Assembly: GCA_040226215.1 (NCBI GenBank)
Contig: JAVKFF010000136.1
Span: forward strand, 1 to 17,747
DNA length: 17,747 nt
Source of the DNA: JAVKFF01 sp040226215
GTDB lineage: Bacteria > Pseudomonadota > Alphaproteobacteria > DSM-16000 > Inquilinaceae
Direction: 5' to 3'
Shown piece after piece: positions 1-6,340 of this stretch. Numbering within the stretch: position 1 is the stretch's first letter; every line of letters starts with the position of its first letter. The position numbers were made by a program, and so were the translations under genes. The notes under the pieces were generated by a model. The model made no database searches. It was not told the DNA's origin and was given only the letters and a program-made list of their open reading frames with translations.

Positions 1-36
1 TTATTACTAGGCGCGCATAGCGAACGGAGATCCGAC

Positions 37-285
37 ATGGACGAGAACGACATCCTGGCCGCCTATGAAGCCGATCCCCTGGCCTTCGTGATCGAGGCGG
101 AACGGCGTGCCCGCGCGCTGCGCAATGCCGTCATCCGGGGCTGGATCGTCAATGGCTGGCGCCGCCTCAGCGGCCGGCCGGCCACCGCCTCGGACCACGC
201 GGCTACGACCCACACGGGCACGACCCACACGGGCACGACCCACACAGGCACGACCCGCACGGGCACGCACGCCGCCGCCCACTGA
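37..285 (+). CDS. Small His/Thr-tailed hypothetical protein
   Basis: This 82-residue protein starts at an ATG with a good ribosome-binding site (CGGAG, 7 nt spacing). Residues 1-45 are charged and predicted helical, with a core A-E-R-R-A-R-A-L-R around 21-29 and a hydrophobic/Trp-rich stretch after it. This resembles very short alphaproteobacterial proteins annotated as RSP_7527 family (motif RARALR near the N-terminus), but the match is from memory and weak. Residues from about 55 on are an unstructured tail built from a repeated five-residue unit (T-T-H-T-G), encoded by a perfect-frame 15-bp tandem repeat, and the protein ends in Ala/His. No signal peptide, membrane segment or catalytic motif is seen. 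It converges on pgk with a 51-bp gap. The function is unknown; six His in the last 30 residues could bind metal, which is only a guess. The ribosome-binding site and the composition of the first half make it likely to be real. Confidence 0.6.
   Translation: MDENDILAAYEADPLAFVIEAERRARALRNAVIRGWIVNGWRRLSGRPATASDHAATTHTGTTHTGTTHTGTTRTGTHAAAH
205..264 (+). repeat. 15-bp coding minisatellite, four units
   Basis: Four back-to-back 15-bp units of ACGACCCACACGGGC occur (units at 205, 220, 235 and 250). Units 1 and 2 are identical; unit 3 has one change (ACA for ACG) and unit 4 one change (CGC for CAC). The period is a multiple of three, so each unit adds the same five residues to the tail of the small protein and copy-number change would not shift the frame. 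Confidence 0.9.
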
Positions 286-288
286 TCG

Positions 289-328
289 GACGCCGGCGTC
301 GCTCCACCGCGTGGCGGCGCCGACGCCG
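289..328. terminator. GC-rich palindromes between convergent genes
   Basis: The 51-bp gap between the convergent small gene and pgk contains a 12-bp perfect palindrome (GACGCCGGCGTC, 289-300). Its 3' half can instead pair with a second copy downstream: CGGCGTCG at 294-301 against CGACGCCG at 321-328, enclosing a small CCAC/GTGG stem at 304-314. The position between convergent stops suits a bidirectional terminator. No T-run follows on either strand, so intrinsic termination is not demonstrated. Confidence 0.3.
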
Positions 329-336
329 AAAGACCG

Positions 337-1533
337 TCAGCCGGCCGTCAGCGCGGCCACACCCGGCAGGGTCTTGCCTTCCAGCCATTCCAGGAAGGCG
401 CCGCCCGCCGTGGAGACATAGCTGAAGTCGTCGACGACGCCGGCATGCGCCAGCGCGGCCACGGTATCCCCGCCGCCGGCGACCGACAGCAGGGTTCCGG
501 CCTTGGTCAGCCGCGCCGCCTCCCGCGCCACCACGACGGTGCCGTGGTCGAAGGGTGGCTTCTCGAAGACACCCAGCGGGCCGTTCCAGACCAGCGTCGC
601 CGAACCCGACAGCGTCTCCTTCAACTGGTCGATGGCATTCGGCCCGACATCCAGCACCATGGCGTCTTGGGGGACCGCGGAGATCGCCACGGTTTCGTGC
701 GGCGCCTGGGCTGCGACCTCTCGCGCCACCACGGCGTCGGAGGGCAGCAGAATGGCGCAGGACGCCGCCTCCGCCCGGTCCATGATCTCCCGCGCCTGGC
801 CCAGCATCTCCCGTTCGACCAGCGAGCGGCCGAGGTCGAAGCCCCGCGCGGCAAGGAAGGTGTTGGCCATGCCGCCGCCGAGGATCAGCCGGTCGACCTT
901 GGCGATCAGATTGCCCAGCAGTTCCAGCTTTGTGGAGATCTTGGCGCCGCCGACGATGGCGGCGACCGGACGCTCGGGTTTCTCCAGCGCAGCGGTCAGT
1001 GCCTTGAGTTCCGCTTCCATCAGACGGCCCGCGACGGCGGGCAGAAGCCGGGCGATCGCCTCCGTCGAGGCGTGCGCCCGGTGGGCGGCGGAGAAGGCGT
1101 CATTGACGTAGATGTCGCCCAGCGCGGCAAGCTTCGCCGCGAAGCCGGCATCGTTCGCCTCCTCCCCGGCATGGAAGCGCAGGTTCTCGAGAACCAGCAC
1201 ACCGCCCTCGCCGAGTTCCGCCACCATCGCCTCGGCGGCCGGTCCGACGCAGTCCTGGGCGACCGAGACGCGCGTACCGAGCACGTCGCCCAGCGCCTCG
1301 GCGACCGGTGCCAGCGACATCGTTGGCTCCTTCCTGCCCTTCGGCCGGCCGAAATGGCTCATCACCACCACCTTGGCGCCGGCGCGGCAGAGTTCCTGGA
1401 TGGTCGGCGCCAGGCGTTCGAGGCGTGTCAGGTCGGTGACCTTGCCGCCCTCCATCGGCACGTTGAGGTCGCCGCGGACGAGCACGGTCTTGCCGGCGAC
1501 ATCAACGTCGTCCAGGGTCTTGAATCCAGTCAT
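337..1533 (-). CDS. pgk: Phosphoglycerate kinase
   Basis: This is the glycolytic/gluconeogenic cytosolic enzyme interconverting 1,3-bisphosphoglycerate plus ADP and 3-phosphoglycerate plus ATP. The 398-residue product has the normal family length. Visible hallmarks are V-L-V-R-G-D-L-N-V-P-M at 17-27 (substrate-binding Asp/Asn), S-H-F-G-R-P-K-G at 59-66, the V-G-G-A-K-I-S-T-K-L nucleotide-domain motif near 194-203, G-G-G-M-A-N-T-F near 219-226, and the C-terminal glycine-rich G-G-G-D-T-V followed by S-T-A-G-G-A-F. The frame stays open upstream to 1662, but homology begins at the ATG at 1533, which has GGAAAGA about 5 nt before it, so 1533 is chosen. It lies alone, without gap, tkt or fba in view, downstream of the LuxO-like regulator on the same strand. 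A strongly structured stretch (1546-1637) sits immediately upstream of its ribosome-binding site. Confidence 0.96.
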   Translation of the reverse strand: MTGFKTLDDVDVAGKTVLVRGDLNVPMEGGKVTDLTRLERLAPTIQELCRAGAKVVVMSHFGRPKGRKEPTMSLAPVAEALGDVLGTRVSVAQDCVGPAAEAMVAELGEGGVLVLENLRFHAGEEANDAGFAAKLAALGDIYVNDAFSAAHRAHASTEAIARLLPAVAGRLMEAELKALTAALEKPERPVAAIVGGAKISTKLELLGNLIAKVDRLILGGGMANTFLAARGFDLGRSLVEREMLGQAREIMDRAEAASCAILLPSDAVVAREVAAQAPHETVAISAVPQDAMVLDVGPNAIDQLKETLSGSATLVWNGPLGVFEKPPFDHGTVVVAREAARLTKAGTLLSVAGGGDTVAALAHAGVVDDFSYVSTAGGAFLEWLEGKTLPGVAALTAG

Positions 1534-1545
1534 CGTGATCTTTCC

Positions 1546-1637
1546 GTCTGGCCAGGAGTGCGGGACGGACGGCTGGCGGCCCCGTAGGAGGCCGACCTCG
1601 TTGACGAGGCGCCGTCCCGGTACACGGATGGCCAGAC
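1546..1637 (-). promoter_or_regulatory. Candidate structured 5' leader of pgk
   Basis: Read on the minus strand toward pgk, this stretch contains nested complementary arms. P1 is GTCTGGCCA (1637-1629) with TGGCCAGAC (1554-1546), 9 bp and perfect. P2 is CGGGACGG (1619-1612) with CCGTCCCG (1568-1561), 8 bp and perfect. Inside P2 are two local hairpins: P3 CCTCG-TCAA-CGAGG (1609-1596) and P4 CGGCC/GGCCG with an 8-nt loop (1594-1577). P1 closes about 3 nt from the GGAAAGA ribosome-binding site. A competing 7-bp P2 register (GCCGTCC with GGACGGC) is also available. The layout resembles a multi-branched cis-regulatory RNA, but no known riboswitch class was recognised and transcription of the region is assumed, not shown. 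Confidence 0.4.
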
Positions 1638-1692
1638 AAGCACAACCGGCCCGGATCGGCAATCGCCGCCGGCGGACGCCAGCCTTCGCTCA

Positions 1693-1749
1693 GGTGGAGC
1701 GCTCGGTGGTGGAGCGCCCGGTGGTGGAGCGCTCGGTGGTGGAGCGCTC
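1693..1749. repeat. 15-bp minisatellite after the LuxO-like gene
   Basis: About 3.8 units of GGTGGTGGAGCGCTC are seen: a partial unit at 1693-1704, then full units at 1705, 1720 and 1735. The second differs by one base (CCC for CTC). Most units contain the 8-bp palindrome GAGCGCTC, so the array presents several evenly spaced inverted-repeat centres. The last unit overlaps the stop codon of the LuxO-like regulator (1748-1750). Otherwise the array is intergenic, upstream of pgk. Confidence 0.88.
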
Positions 1750-3196
1750 AGTCGGACCCGGTCGCCGGCGCGGTACCGTCCGCACGGCCGACCGCGAGGC
1801 GCTCCTCCCAGGCCTGCTTCTTGCGGTAGATGGTCGAGGCGCTGATCTCCAGCGCCGCCGCGGCACGCACGATGTTGCCGCCGAAATGGTCGATGGTGCG
1901 CTCGATCGCTGCCTTCTCCACCTGCCAGAGCGGACGCACAGCGAAGGCAGGCTCGACCGCCTGCCGGTCATGGCCGTTTGCCTGGGGCGCCGGCGCCTCG
2001 GGCGCGGCGTCGGCCGGCGAGTCCAGAACCGGCCCGACCGCGAGCGGCGGCGGCAGCATTGCCGCGGTGACCCGCTCGCCATCATTCAGCACGACGATGT
2101 TGCGTACCACGTTTTGCAGCTGGCGCACATTGCCGGGCCAGGCATAGGCCTGCAGCCGGGCCAGCGCCTCGGCGTCGAAGTCGGCGAAGCGCTTGCCCTC
2201 CTCCTCGGCGTAGAGCGCCAGGAAGTGCCGGGCGATTTCGACCACGTCCTCGCCGCGCTCGCGCAGCGGCGGCAGGTGAATGGGGATGACGTGCAGGCGA
2301 TAGAAAAGGTCCTCGCGGAAGCGCCCGACGCGCACCTCTTCCGACGGGTCGCGGTTGGTCGCACAGACGATCCGCACATCCACCGGCTCGTCGGACGTCG
2401 AGCCGACGCGCTGCACGCGCCCGGTCTGCAGGAAGCGCAGCAGCTTGCTCTGCATCTCCGGCGACATCTCGCAGATCTCGTCGAGGAACAGCGTACCGCC
2501 GCGCGCGCGCATCGCCGCGCCTTCCCGATCGATGACGGCGCCGGTAAACGCGCCCTTCACATGGCCGAAAAGCTCCGACTCGATGAGGTCGCGCGGGATG
2601 GCGGCGCAATTGATGGCGACGAAGGCGCGGTCCCGCCGGGCGCCCGAGGCGTGGACGGCAAGCGCGCAGACCTCCTTGCCGGTGCCCGATTCGCCGGTGA
2701 TGAAAACGGTCGCCTTGGAGCCAGAGGCGGCTTCCACCGTGCGGTAGACCGAAAGCATCGCCGGCGACGAGCCGATGAAGCCGAAAAAGCGTTCGTCGTC
2801 GTCGTCGTGGAACCGGCTGACGATGTCGTCGAGTCGGCGCCGGTCGAGGGCATTGGCGATGGTGACGCGCAGCCGGTCGGGCGACACCGGCTTGACCAGG
2901 AAGTCGCTGGCGCCCTGGCGCATGGCCTCGACGGCCGTGTTGATCGAGCCGTGCGCGGTGACCACCACGACGGTGGTGTTCAGCCCCTGCTCTCGCACCC
3001 GGCGGAGCACCTCCATGCCGTCGAGGTCCGGCAGCTGCAGATCGAGCAGGGCCAACTGGTGCTGTCGGCGCTCGAGTTCCTCCAGCGCCGCCTGCCCGGT
3101 ATCGACGATCTGCGCCACATAGCCGGCCTGCGCGAGATATTCGGCATAGACCCGCGCGAGCGACGGATTATCCTCGACGATCAGGCAACGGTTCAT
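1748..3196 (-). CDS. LuxO-like sigma-54-dependent response regulator
   Basis: This is a 482-residue NtrC-type enhancer-binding activator. The receiver domain is residues 1-115, with phosphoacceptor Asp52 (L-L-D-L-Q-L-P) and Lys102. The AAA+ domain spans about 139-380, with Walker A G-E-S-G-T-G-K-E at 168-175, the sigma-54-contacting G-A-F-T-G-A loop at 215-220, and Walker B G-T-L-F-L-D-E at 234-240. A Pro/Ala-rich linker (382-420) leads to a Fis-type helix-turn-helix (about 428-462). The AAA+ domain follows Vibrio LuxO almost motif for motif (S-S-P-A-M-x-x-V-Y-R-T, A-A-I-P-R-D-L-I-E-S-E-L-F-G-H-V, N-V-R-Q-L-Q-N-V-V-R-N-I-V-V-L-N), so LuxO is the closest named relative. ATG 3196 is preferred over 3211 because AGGT lies 5 nt upstream of it. 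No sensor kinase, LuxU/HPt or Qrr-like RNA was found here, so its input and targets are unknown. It diverges from the aldehyde dehydrogenase gene. Confidence 0.93.
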   Translation of the reverse strand: MNRCLIVEDNPSLARVYAEYLAQAGYVAQIVDTGQAALEELERRQHQLALLDLQLPDLDGMEVLRRVREQGLNTTVVVVTAHGSINTAVEAMRQGASDFLVKPVSPDRLRVTIANALDRRRLDDIVSRFHDDDDERFFGFIGSSPAMLSVYRTVEAASGSKATVFITGESGTGKEVCALAVHASGARRDRAFVAINCAAIPRDLIESELFGHVKGAFTGAVIDREGAAMRARGGTLFLDEICEMSPEMQSKLLRFLQTGRVQRVGSTSDEPVDVRIVCATNRDPSEEVRVGRFREDLFYRLHVIPIHLPPLRERGEDVVEIARHFLALYAEEEGKRFADFDAEALARLQAYAWPGNVRQLQNVVRNIVVLNDGERVTAAMLPPPLAVGPVLDSPADAAPEAPAPQANGHDRQAVEPAFAVRPLWQVEKAAIERTIDHFGGNIVRAAAALEISASTIYRKKQAWEERLAVGRADGTAPATGSD

Positions 3197-3268
3197 CGAT
3201 ACCTGCTTCATGCCGACAACCCGACCCTCCACGGAAAGCGCGAAACCGGACAATGGCCGACTGATGCC

Positions 3269-3300
3269 CGGAAGGCCTCCGCAAGGCCTCCGGAAGGCTC
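3269..3300. repeat. 11-bp tandem/inverted repeat in control region
   Basis: AAGGCCTCCGC (3272-3282), AAGGCCTCCGG (3283-3293) and a partial AAGGCTC (3294-3300) follow one another. CCGGAAGGCC (3269-3278) can also pair with GGCCTCCGG (3285-3293 region) with one bulged base. The repeat lies 75-105 bp upstream of the LuxO-like gene and about 155-180 bp upstream of the dehydrogenase, a suitable place for an activator or autoregulation site. No binding consensus was recognised. Confidence 0.5.
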
Positions 3301-3340
3301 GGTTCGTCCTGTCGCGCTGTGCCCCCAAACCGAAATTGGC

Positions 3341-3356
3341 GGGCAGAAGATATGCC
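3341..3356 (+). promoter_or_regulatory. Possible weak sigma-54 promoter
   Basis: GGGCAGAAGATATGCC has the invariant GG (3342-3343) and GC (3354-3355) dinucleotides ten bases apart, plus the CA after GG and the T before GC of the TGGCAC-N5-TTGC consensus. Several other consensus bases are missing. Transcription would start near 3367 and run into the aldehyde dehydrogenase gene. The surrounding 3335-3420 is conspicuously AT-richer than the rest of the window. It is of interest mainly because a sigma-54 activator is encoded divergently next to it. Confidence 0.25.
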
Positions 3357-3452
3357 ATCAAAAGTGTGTTGTTCAAAGGTAGATGGTCGTTTGGGCTGAA
3401 ATAATCGGTCTCGTGAACCATCCAGGTCGCAACAGGAGACGGGAAAACAACC

Positions 3453-4919
3453 GTGGAAGGACATATCGCTATCGAAGCCGCCCAGGGCCGCTGCCTGATC
3501 GACGGAAAATGGCAGGCGCCGGCGGGCGGCGAATCGCTTCCCGTCGTCGATCCCTCGACCGGCGCGGCCTTCGGCGACATCGCCCGCGGCGGGGCGGCCG
3601 ATATCGAACACGCCGTGGCGGCGGCGGAGCGGGCGCTGGACGCCGACTGGGGGATGACCGAGCCAGCGGAGCGTGGGCGCATCCTGGCGCGGCTCGGCCG
3701 ACTGATCGAGCGCGATTTCGACCATCTCTGGCAGCTCGAATCCCGCGATACCGGCAAACCGGTGAAGCAGGCCAAGGCCGACATCGCCGCCTGTGCCCGC
3801 TATTTCGAGTTCTATGGCGGGGCGGCGGACAAGCAGCACGGCGAGACCATCCCCTACAAGAACGGCTACACCGTGCTGACCGTCCGGGAGCCCTATGGCG
3901 TCACCGGTCACATCATCCCCTGGAACTACCCGGCCCAGATTTTCGGGCGGACGATCGGCGGGGCGCTGGCCGCCGGCAACGCCTGCGTGCTCAAGCCGGC
4001 TGAGGACGCCTGCCAGCTGCCGCTGGTGCTGGCCGGACTGGCGCTGGAAGCCGGTTTGCCGGCCGGCGCGCTCAACGTGGTGCCCGGGCTGGGATCCGAG
4101 GCGGGCCGGGCCTTGGCGGAGCATCCCCGCATCCAGCACATCAGCTTCACCGGTTCCCCGGCGACGGGCACGCTGGTCCAGACCGCAGCGGCGGCGCGCA
4201 ACCGGCCGGTCACCATGGAACTCGGCGGCAAGTCGCCGCAGATCGTCTTCGCCGACGCGGACCTGGAATCGGCTCTGCCCTTCATCACCGCGGCCATCGT
4301 GCAGAATGCCGGCCAGACCTGCTCGGCCGGCTCCCGCCTGCTCGTCGAGGACAGCGTCGCCGACGCCTTCACCACCATGCTGGCGGAGCGCTTCGCCACG
4401 CTGAGCACCGGGCCCGGCCACCTCGACCCCGATTGCGGGCCGCTGATCAACGGCCGCCAGAAGGCGCGGGTGGACGGCTTCCTCGCCCGGGCGGAGCGCG
4501 ACGGCCTACCGGTGCTCGCCCGCGGGCGGCTGCTCGACGATCTGCCGCCGGGTGGCTTCTACGTGCCTCCGGTGATGGTCGGCGACGTGCCGCCGGACCA
4601 TCCCCTCGCCCAGGAGGAGGTCTTCGGACCCGTGCTGTCGGTACTGCGCTTCCGCGACGAGGCCGAGGCGGTCCGGCTCGCCAATGCGACCGAGTTCGGC
4701 CTCGTCGCCGGGCTCTGGACCCGCGATGGCGGCCGCCAGCTGCGCGTCGCCCGCAAGCTCCGGGCCGGCCAGGTCTTCGTGAACAATTACGGTGCCGGCG
4801 GCGGCGTCGAGCTGCCCTTCGGCGGCGTCGGGCGCAGCGGTTTCGGCCGCGAGAAGGGCTTCGAGGCCCTGGCCCATTTCAGCGAGACCAAGACCATCGC
4901 CATCCAGCACGGCGTGTGA
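3453..4919 (+). CDS. NAD(P)-dependent aldehyde dehydrogenase
   Basis: This 488-residue cytosolic ALDH-superfamily enzyme oxidises an aldehyde to the carboxylic acid. Key residues are visible: Asn158 in P-W-N-Y-P, Lys181 in L-K-P-A-E (coenzyme site), general base Glu256 in M-E-L-G-G-K-S-P, and catalytic Cys290 in N-A-G-Q-T-C. The C-terminal E-E-V-F-G-P-V and the L-P-F-G-G-V-G-R-S-G-F-G-R-E motifs are typical of betaine-aldehyde/aminoaldehyde dehydrogenase-like members. The substrate cannot be assigned from sequence. The start is GTG at 3453, with AGGAG about 14 nt upstream, which is far; the N-terminus matches family length, so the start is reasonable. It opens a plus-strand set with MAPEG and SDR genes and diverges from the LuxO-like regulator, which might control it. 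Confidence 0.93.
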   Translation: MEGHIAIEAAQGRCLIDGKWQAPAGGESLPVVDPSTGAAFGDIARGGAADIEHAVAAAERALDADWGMTEPAERGRILARLGRLIERDFDHLWQLESRDTGKPVKQAKADIAACARYFEFYGGAADKQHGETIPYKNGYTVLTVREPYGVTGHIIPWNYPAQIFGRTIGGALAAGNACVLKPAEDACQLPLVLAGLALEAGLPAGALNVVPGLGSEAGRALAEHPRIQHISFTGSPATGTLVQTAAAARNRPVTMELGGKSPQIVFADADLESALPFITAAIVQNAGQTCSAGSRLLVEDSVADAFTTMLAERFATLSTGPGHLDPDCGPLINGRQKARVDGFLARAERDGLPVLARGRLLDDLPPGGFYVPPVMVGDVPPDHPLAQEEVFGPVLSVLRFRDEAEAVRLANATEFGLVAGLWTRDGGRQLRVARKLRAGQVFVNNYGAGGGVELPFGGVGRSGFGREKGFEALAHFSETKTIAIQHGV

Positions 4920-4958
4920 TACCAGCCAGTTTCGACCACGATAAGGGGAAAGACTCCG

Positions 4959-5348
4959 ATGTCCGCCGTTGCCCTCTATTCCGGACTGCTTGTCCTGCTG
5001 TTCGTCGCGCTCTCGGTCAATGTCAGCCGGCTGCGCGGCCCCGCCAAGCGCTCCTACGGCGCCGACGAAGGCACACCGCTCTTCATGGCCATGCGCGCGC
5101 ACGGCAACCTGGCCGAGACCCTGCCGCTGGCGCTCATCGTGCTCTTCCTGCTGGCCGCCACCGGCTACGCCGCCTGGCTGATCCATCTCTTCGGCATCGT
5201 CCTGGTGGTTGCCCGGCTGGCCCATGCCCATGGGCTGATCAGCGATTCCAGCGGCAGCGCGCTGACCCCGACGCGGATGGTCGGCGCCGGCCTGTCCCAG
5301 CTCTACCTGGTGCTCGGCGGCTTGCTCGTCCTCATCGGCGCCTTCTGA
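4959..5348 (+). CDS. MAPEG-family membrane protein
   Basis: This 129-residue integral inner-membrane protein has four predicted helices (about 2-22, 52-70, 74-92, 106-128). The MAPEG signature is present as R-A-H-G-N-L-A-E-T-L-P at 46-56, where the Arg, Asn and Glu of R-x-H-x-N-x-x-E are the glutathione-contacting positions of this superfamily, followed by A-R-L-A-H-A-H-G at 85-92. It resembles the bacterial YecN-like branch of microsomal glutathione S-transferase relatives. Biochemical roles in this branch are mostly unproven. The start at 4959 has AAGGGGAAA at good spacing. It lies 39 bp after the aldehyde dehydrogenase and 48 bp before the SDR gene, so co-transcription is likely and a detoxification theme is plausible. 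Confidence 0.9.
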   Translation: MSAVALYSGLLVLLFVALSVNVSRLRGPAKRSYGADEGTPLFMAMRAHGNLAETLPLALIVLFLLAATGYAAWLIHLFGIVLVVARLAHAHGLISDSSGSALTPTRMVGAGLSQLYLVLGGLLVLIGAF

Positions 5349-5396
5349 AGGCGGGCGGGCAAGCGGCGGAACTCTGGAAGGGAGCATCGACGGATC

Positions 5397-6143
5397 ATGG
5401 CCGGACGGCTGGGTGGCAAGGTGGCGCTGATCACGGGCGCCGGTTCGGGCTTCGGCGAGGGCATCGCCGAGCGGTTCGCGGCCGAGGGCGCGAAGGTCTC
5501 GGTGGTCGACCTGGACGCGGACAAGGCGACGGCGGTGGCCGAGCGCATCGGCGGACTGTCGATCGCCGCCGACGTCGCCAACACCGCGCAGTGCCGCGGC
5601 ATGATCGACCACACGGTCAAGAAGTTCGGCGGCCTCGATATCCTGGTGAACAATGCCGGCTTCGCCTACCCCAACAAGCCCATGGCGGAGGTGACGGAGG
5701 CCGAGTACGACCGGGTCTTCGCCGTCAACGTCAAGGCGGTCTTCGTCGCCTGCCAGCACGCCGCGCCGCTGATCGCCCGGCGCGGTGGCGGCTCGATCAT
5801 CAACACCGCCTCGACCGCCGCGCTGCGCCCGCGGCCGGGCCTCACCTGGTACAACGCTTCCAAGGGGGCGGTGGTGACGGCGACCAAGTCGATGGCGCTG
5901 GAATATGCCGGCGACAACATCCGGGTGAACGCCCTCTGCCCGGTGCTCGGCCAGACCGGCCTCACCCGCACCTTCCTCGGCGACGATTCGCCCGAGCGGC
6001 TGGAGAGCTTCATGAAGACCATCCCGCTCGGCCGCATGAGCATGCCCCGCGACATCGCCAACGCCGCCCTGTTCCTGGCCTCCGACGAGGCCGCCTTCAT
6101 CACCGGCGTGGCGCTGGAGATCGACGGCGGCCGCTGCGTCTAG
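5397..6143 (+). CDS. Short-chain dehydrogenase/reductase (SDR)
   Basis: This 248-residue classical SDR has a Rossmann-fold cofactor motif T-G-A-G-S-G-F-G (13-20), Asp38 at the end of beta-2 (which favours NAD(H) over NADP(H)), N-N-A-G at 85-88, catalytic Ser139 and Y-N-A-S-K at 152-156. The C-terminal F-I-T-G-V-A-L-E-I-D-G-G motif is also typical. It is similar overall to 3-oxoacyl-ACP reductase/glucose dehydrogenase-like SDRs, but the substrate is unknown. The start at 5397 is preceded by GGAAGGGAG about 12 nt upstream. Being last in the ALDH-MAPEG-SDR set, it may form the carbonyl that the aldehyde dehydrogenase then oxidises; that pathway link is inference. Confidence 0.92.
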   Translation: MAGRLGGKVALITGAGSGFGEGIAERFAAEGAKVSVVDLDADKATAVAERIGGLSIAADVANTAQCRGMIDHTVKKFGGLDILVNNAGFAYPNKPMAEVTEAEYDRVFAVNVKAVFVACQHAAPLIARRGGGSIINTASTAALRPRPGLTWYNASKGAVVTATKSMALEYAGDNIRVNALCPVLGQTGLTRTFLGDDSPERLESFMKTIPLGRMSMPRDIANAALFLASDEAAFITGVALEIDGGRCV

Positions 6144-6180
6144 GCGGTGGCGCGTCACGGGCGCATCTGGCTGTATTAAT

Positions 6181-6275
6181 CCATTGATTCCCGTGTCATT
6201 CCCGCGAAAGCGGGAATCCGGATCGGCGGCGCGGGCGGCATGGAACCCTGGATCCCCAATCAAGTTGGGGATGAC
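6181..6275. repeat. REP-like palindromic element, full copy
   Basis: A hairpin ATTCCCGC/GCGGGAAT with GAAA loop (6198-6217) is followed by a GC-rich spacer and a second hairpin ATCCCCAA/TTGGGGAT with TCAAG loop (6252-6272). The outer ends GTCATTCCC (6195) and GGGGATGAC (ending 6275) are themselves near-inverted repeats. This two-hairpin layout is the REP/BIME-like intergenic element common in alphaproteobacterial genomes. It lies 38 bp after the SDR stop and could also end that transcript. Confidence 0.85.
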
Positions 6276-6340
6276 AAGAGAGCGTGACCGGCATCGGCTC
6301 AATCCTGGACCCGCTTGTCTAGACTCACCTCTGCCTCAAG

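Noticed and set aside
205..264. Interpreting the 15-bp repeats as a CRISPR array
   Set aside because: The units are contiguous with no spacers, and no cas gene is present.
1546..1637. Reading the nested inverted repeat upstream of pgk as a miniature transposon
   Set aside because: No target-site duplication flanks the outer arms and no second copy is seen in the window.
1534..1662. N-terminal extension of phosphoglycerate kinase
   Set aside because: The family begins at the ATG at 1533, which has a ribosome-binding site; the upstream sequence is explained by the structured leader.
1112..3382. 756-codon open frame on the plus strand opposite the LuxO-like gene and pgk
   Set aside because: It is antisense to two genes with clear catalytic motifs, is Arg/Ala/Gly-rich with no recognisable domain, and is the usual by-product of high-GC third-codon positions.
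4506..6302. 598-codon minus-strand open frame opposite ALDH, MAPEG and SDR
   Set aside because: It is a shadow frame of three well-supported genes; its product is His/Asp/Gly-rich with no domain.
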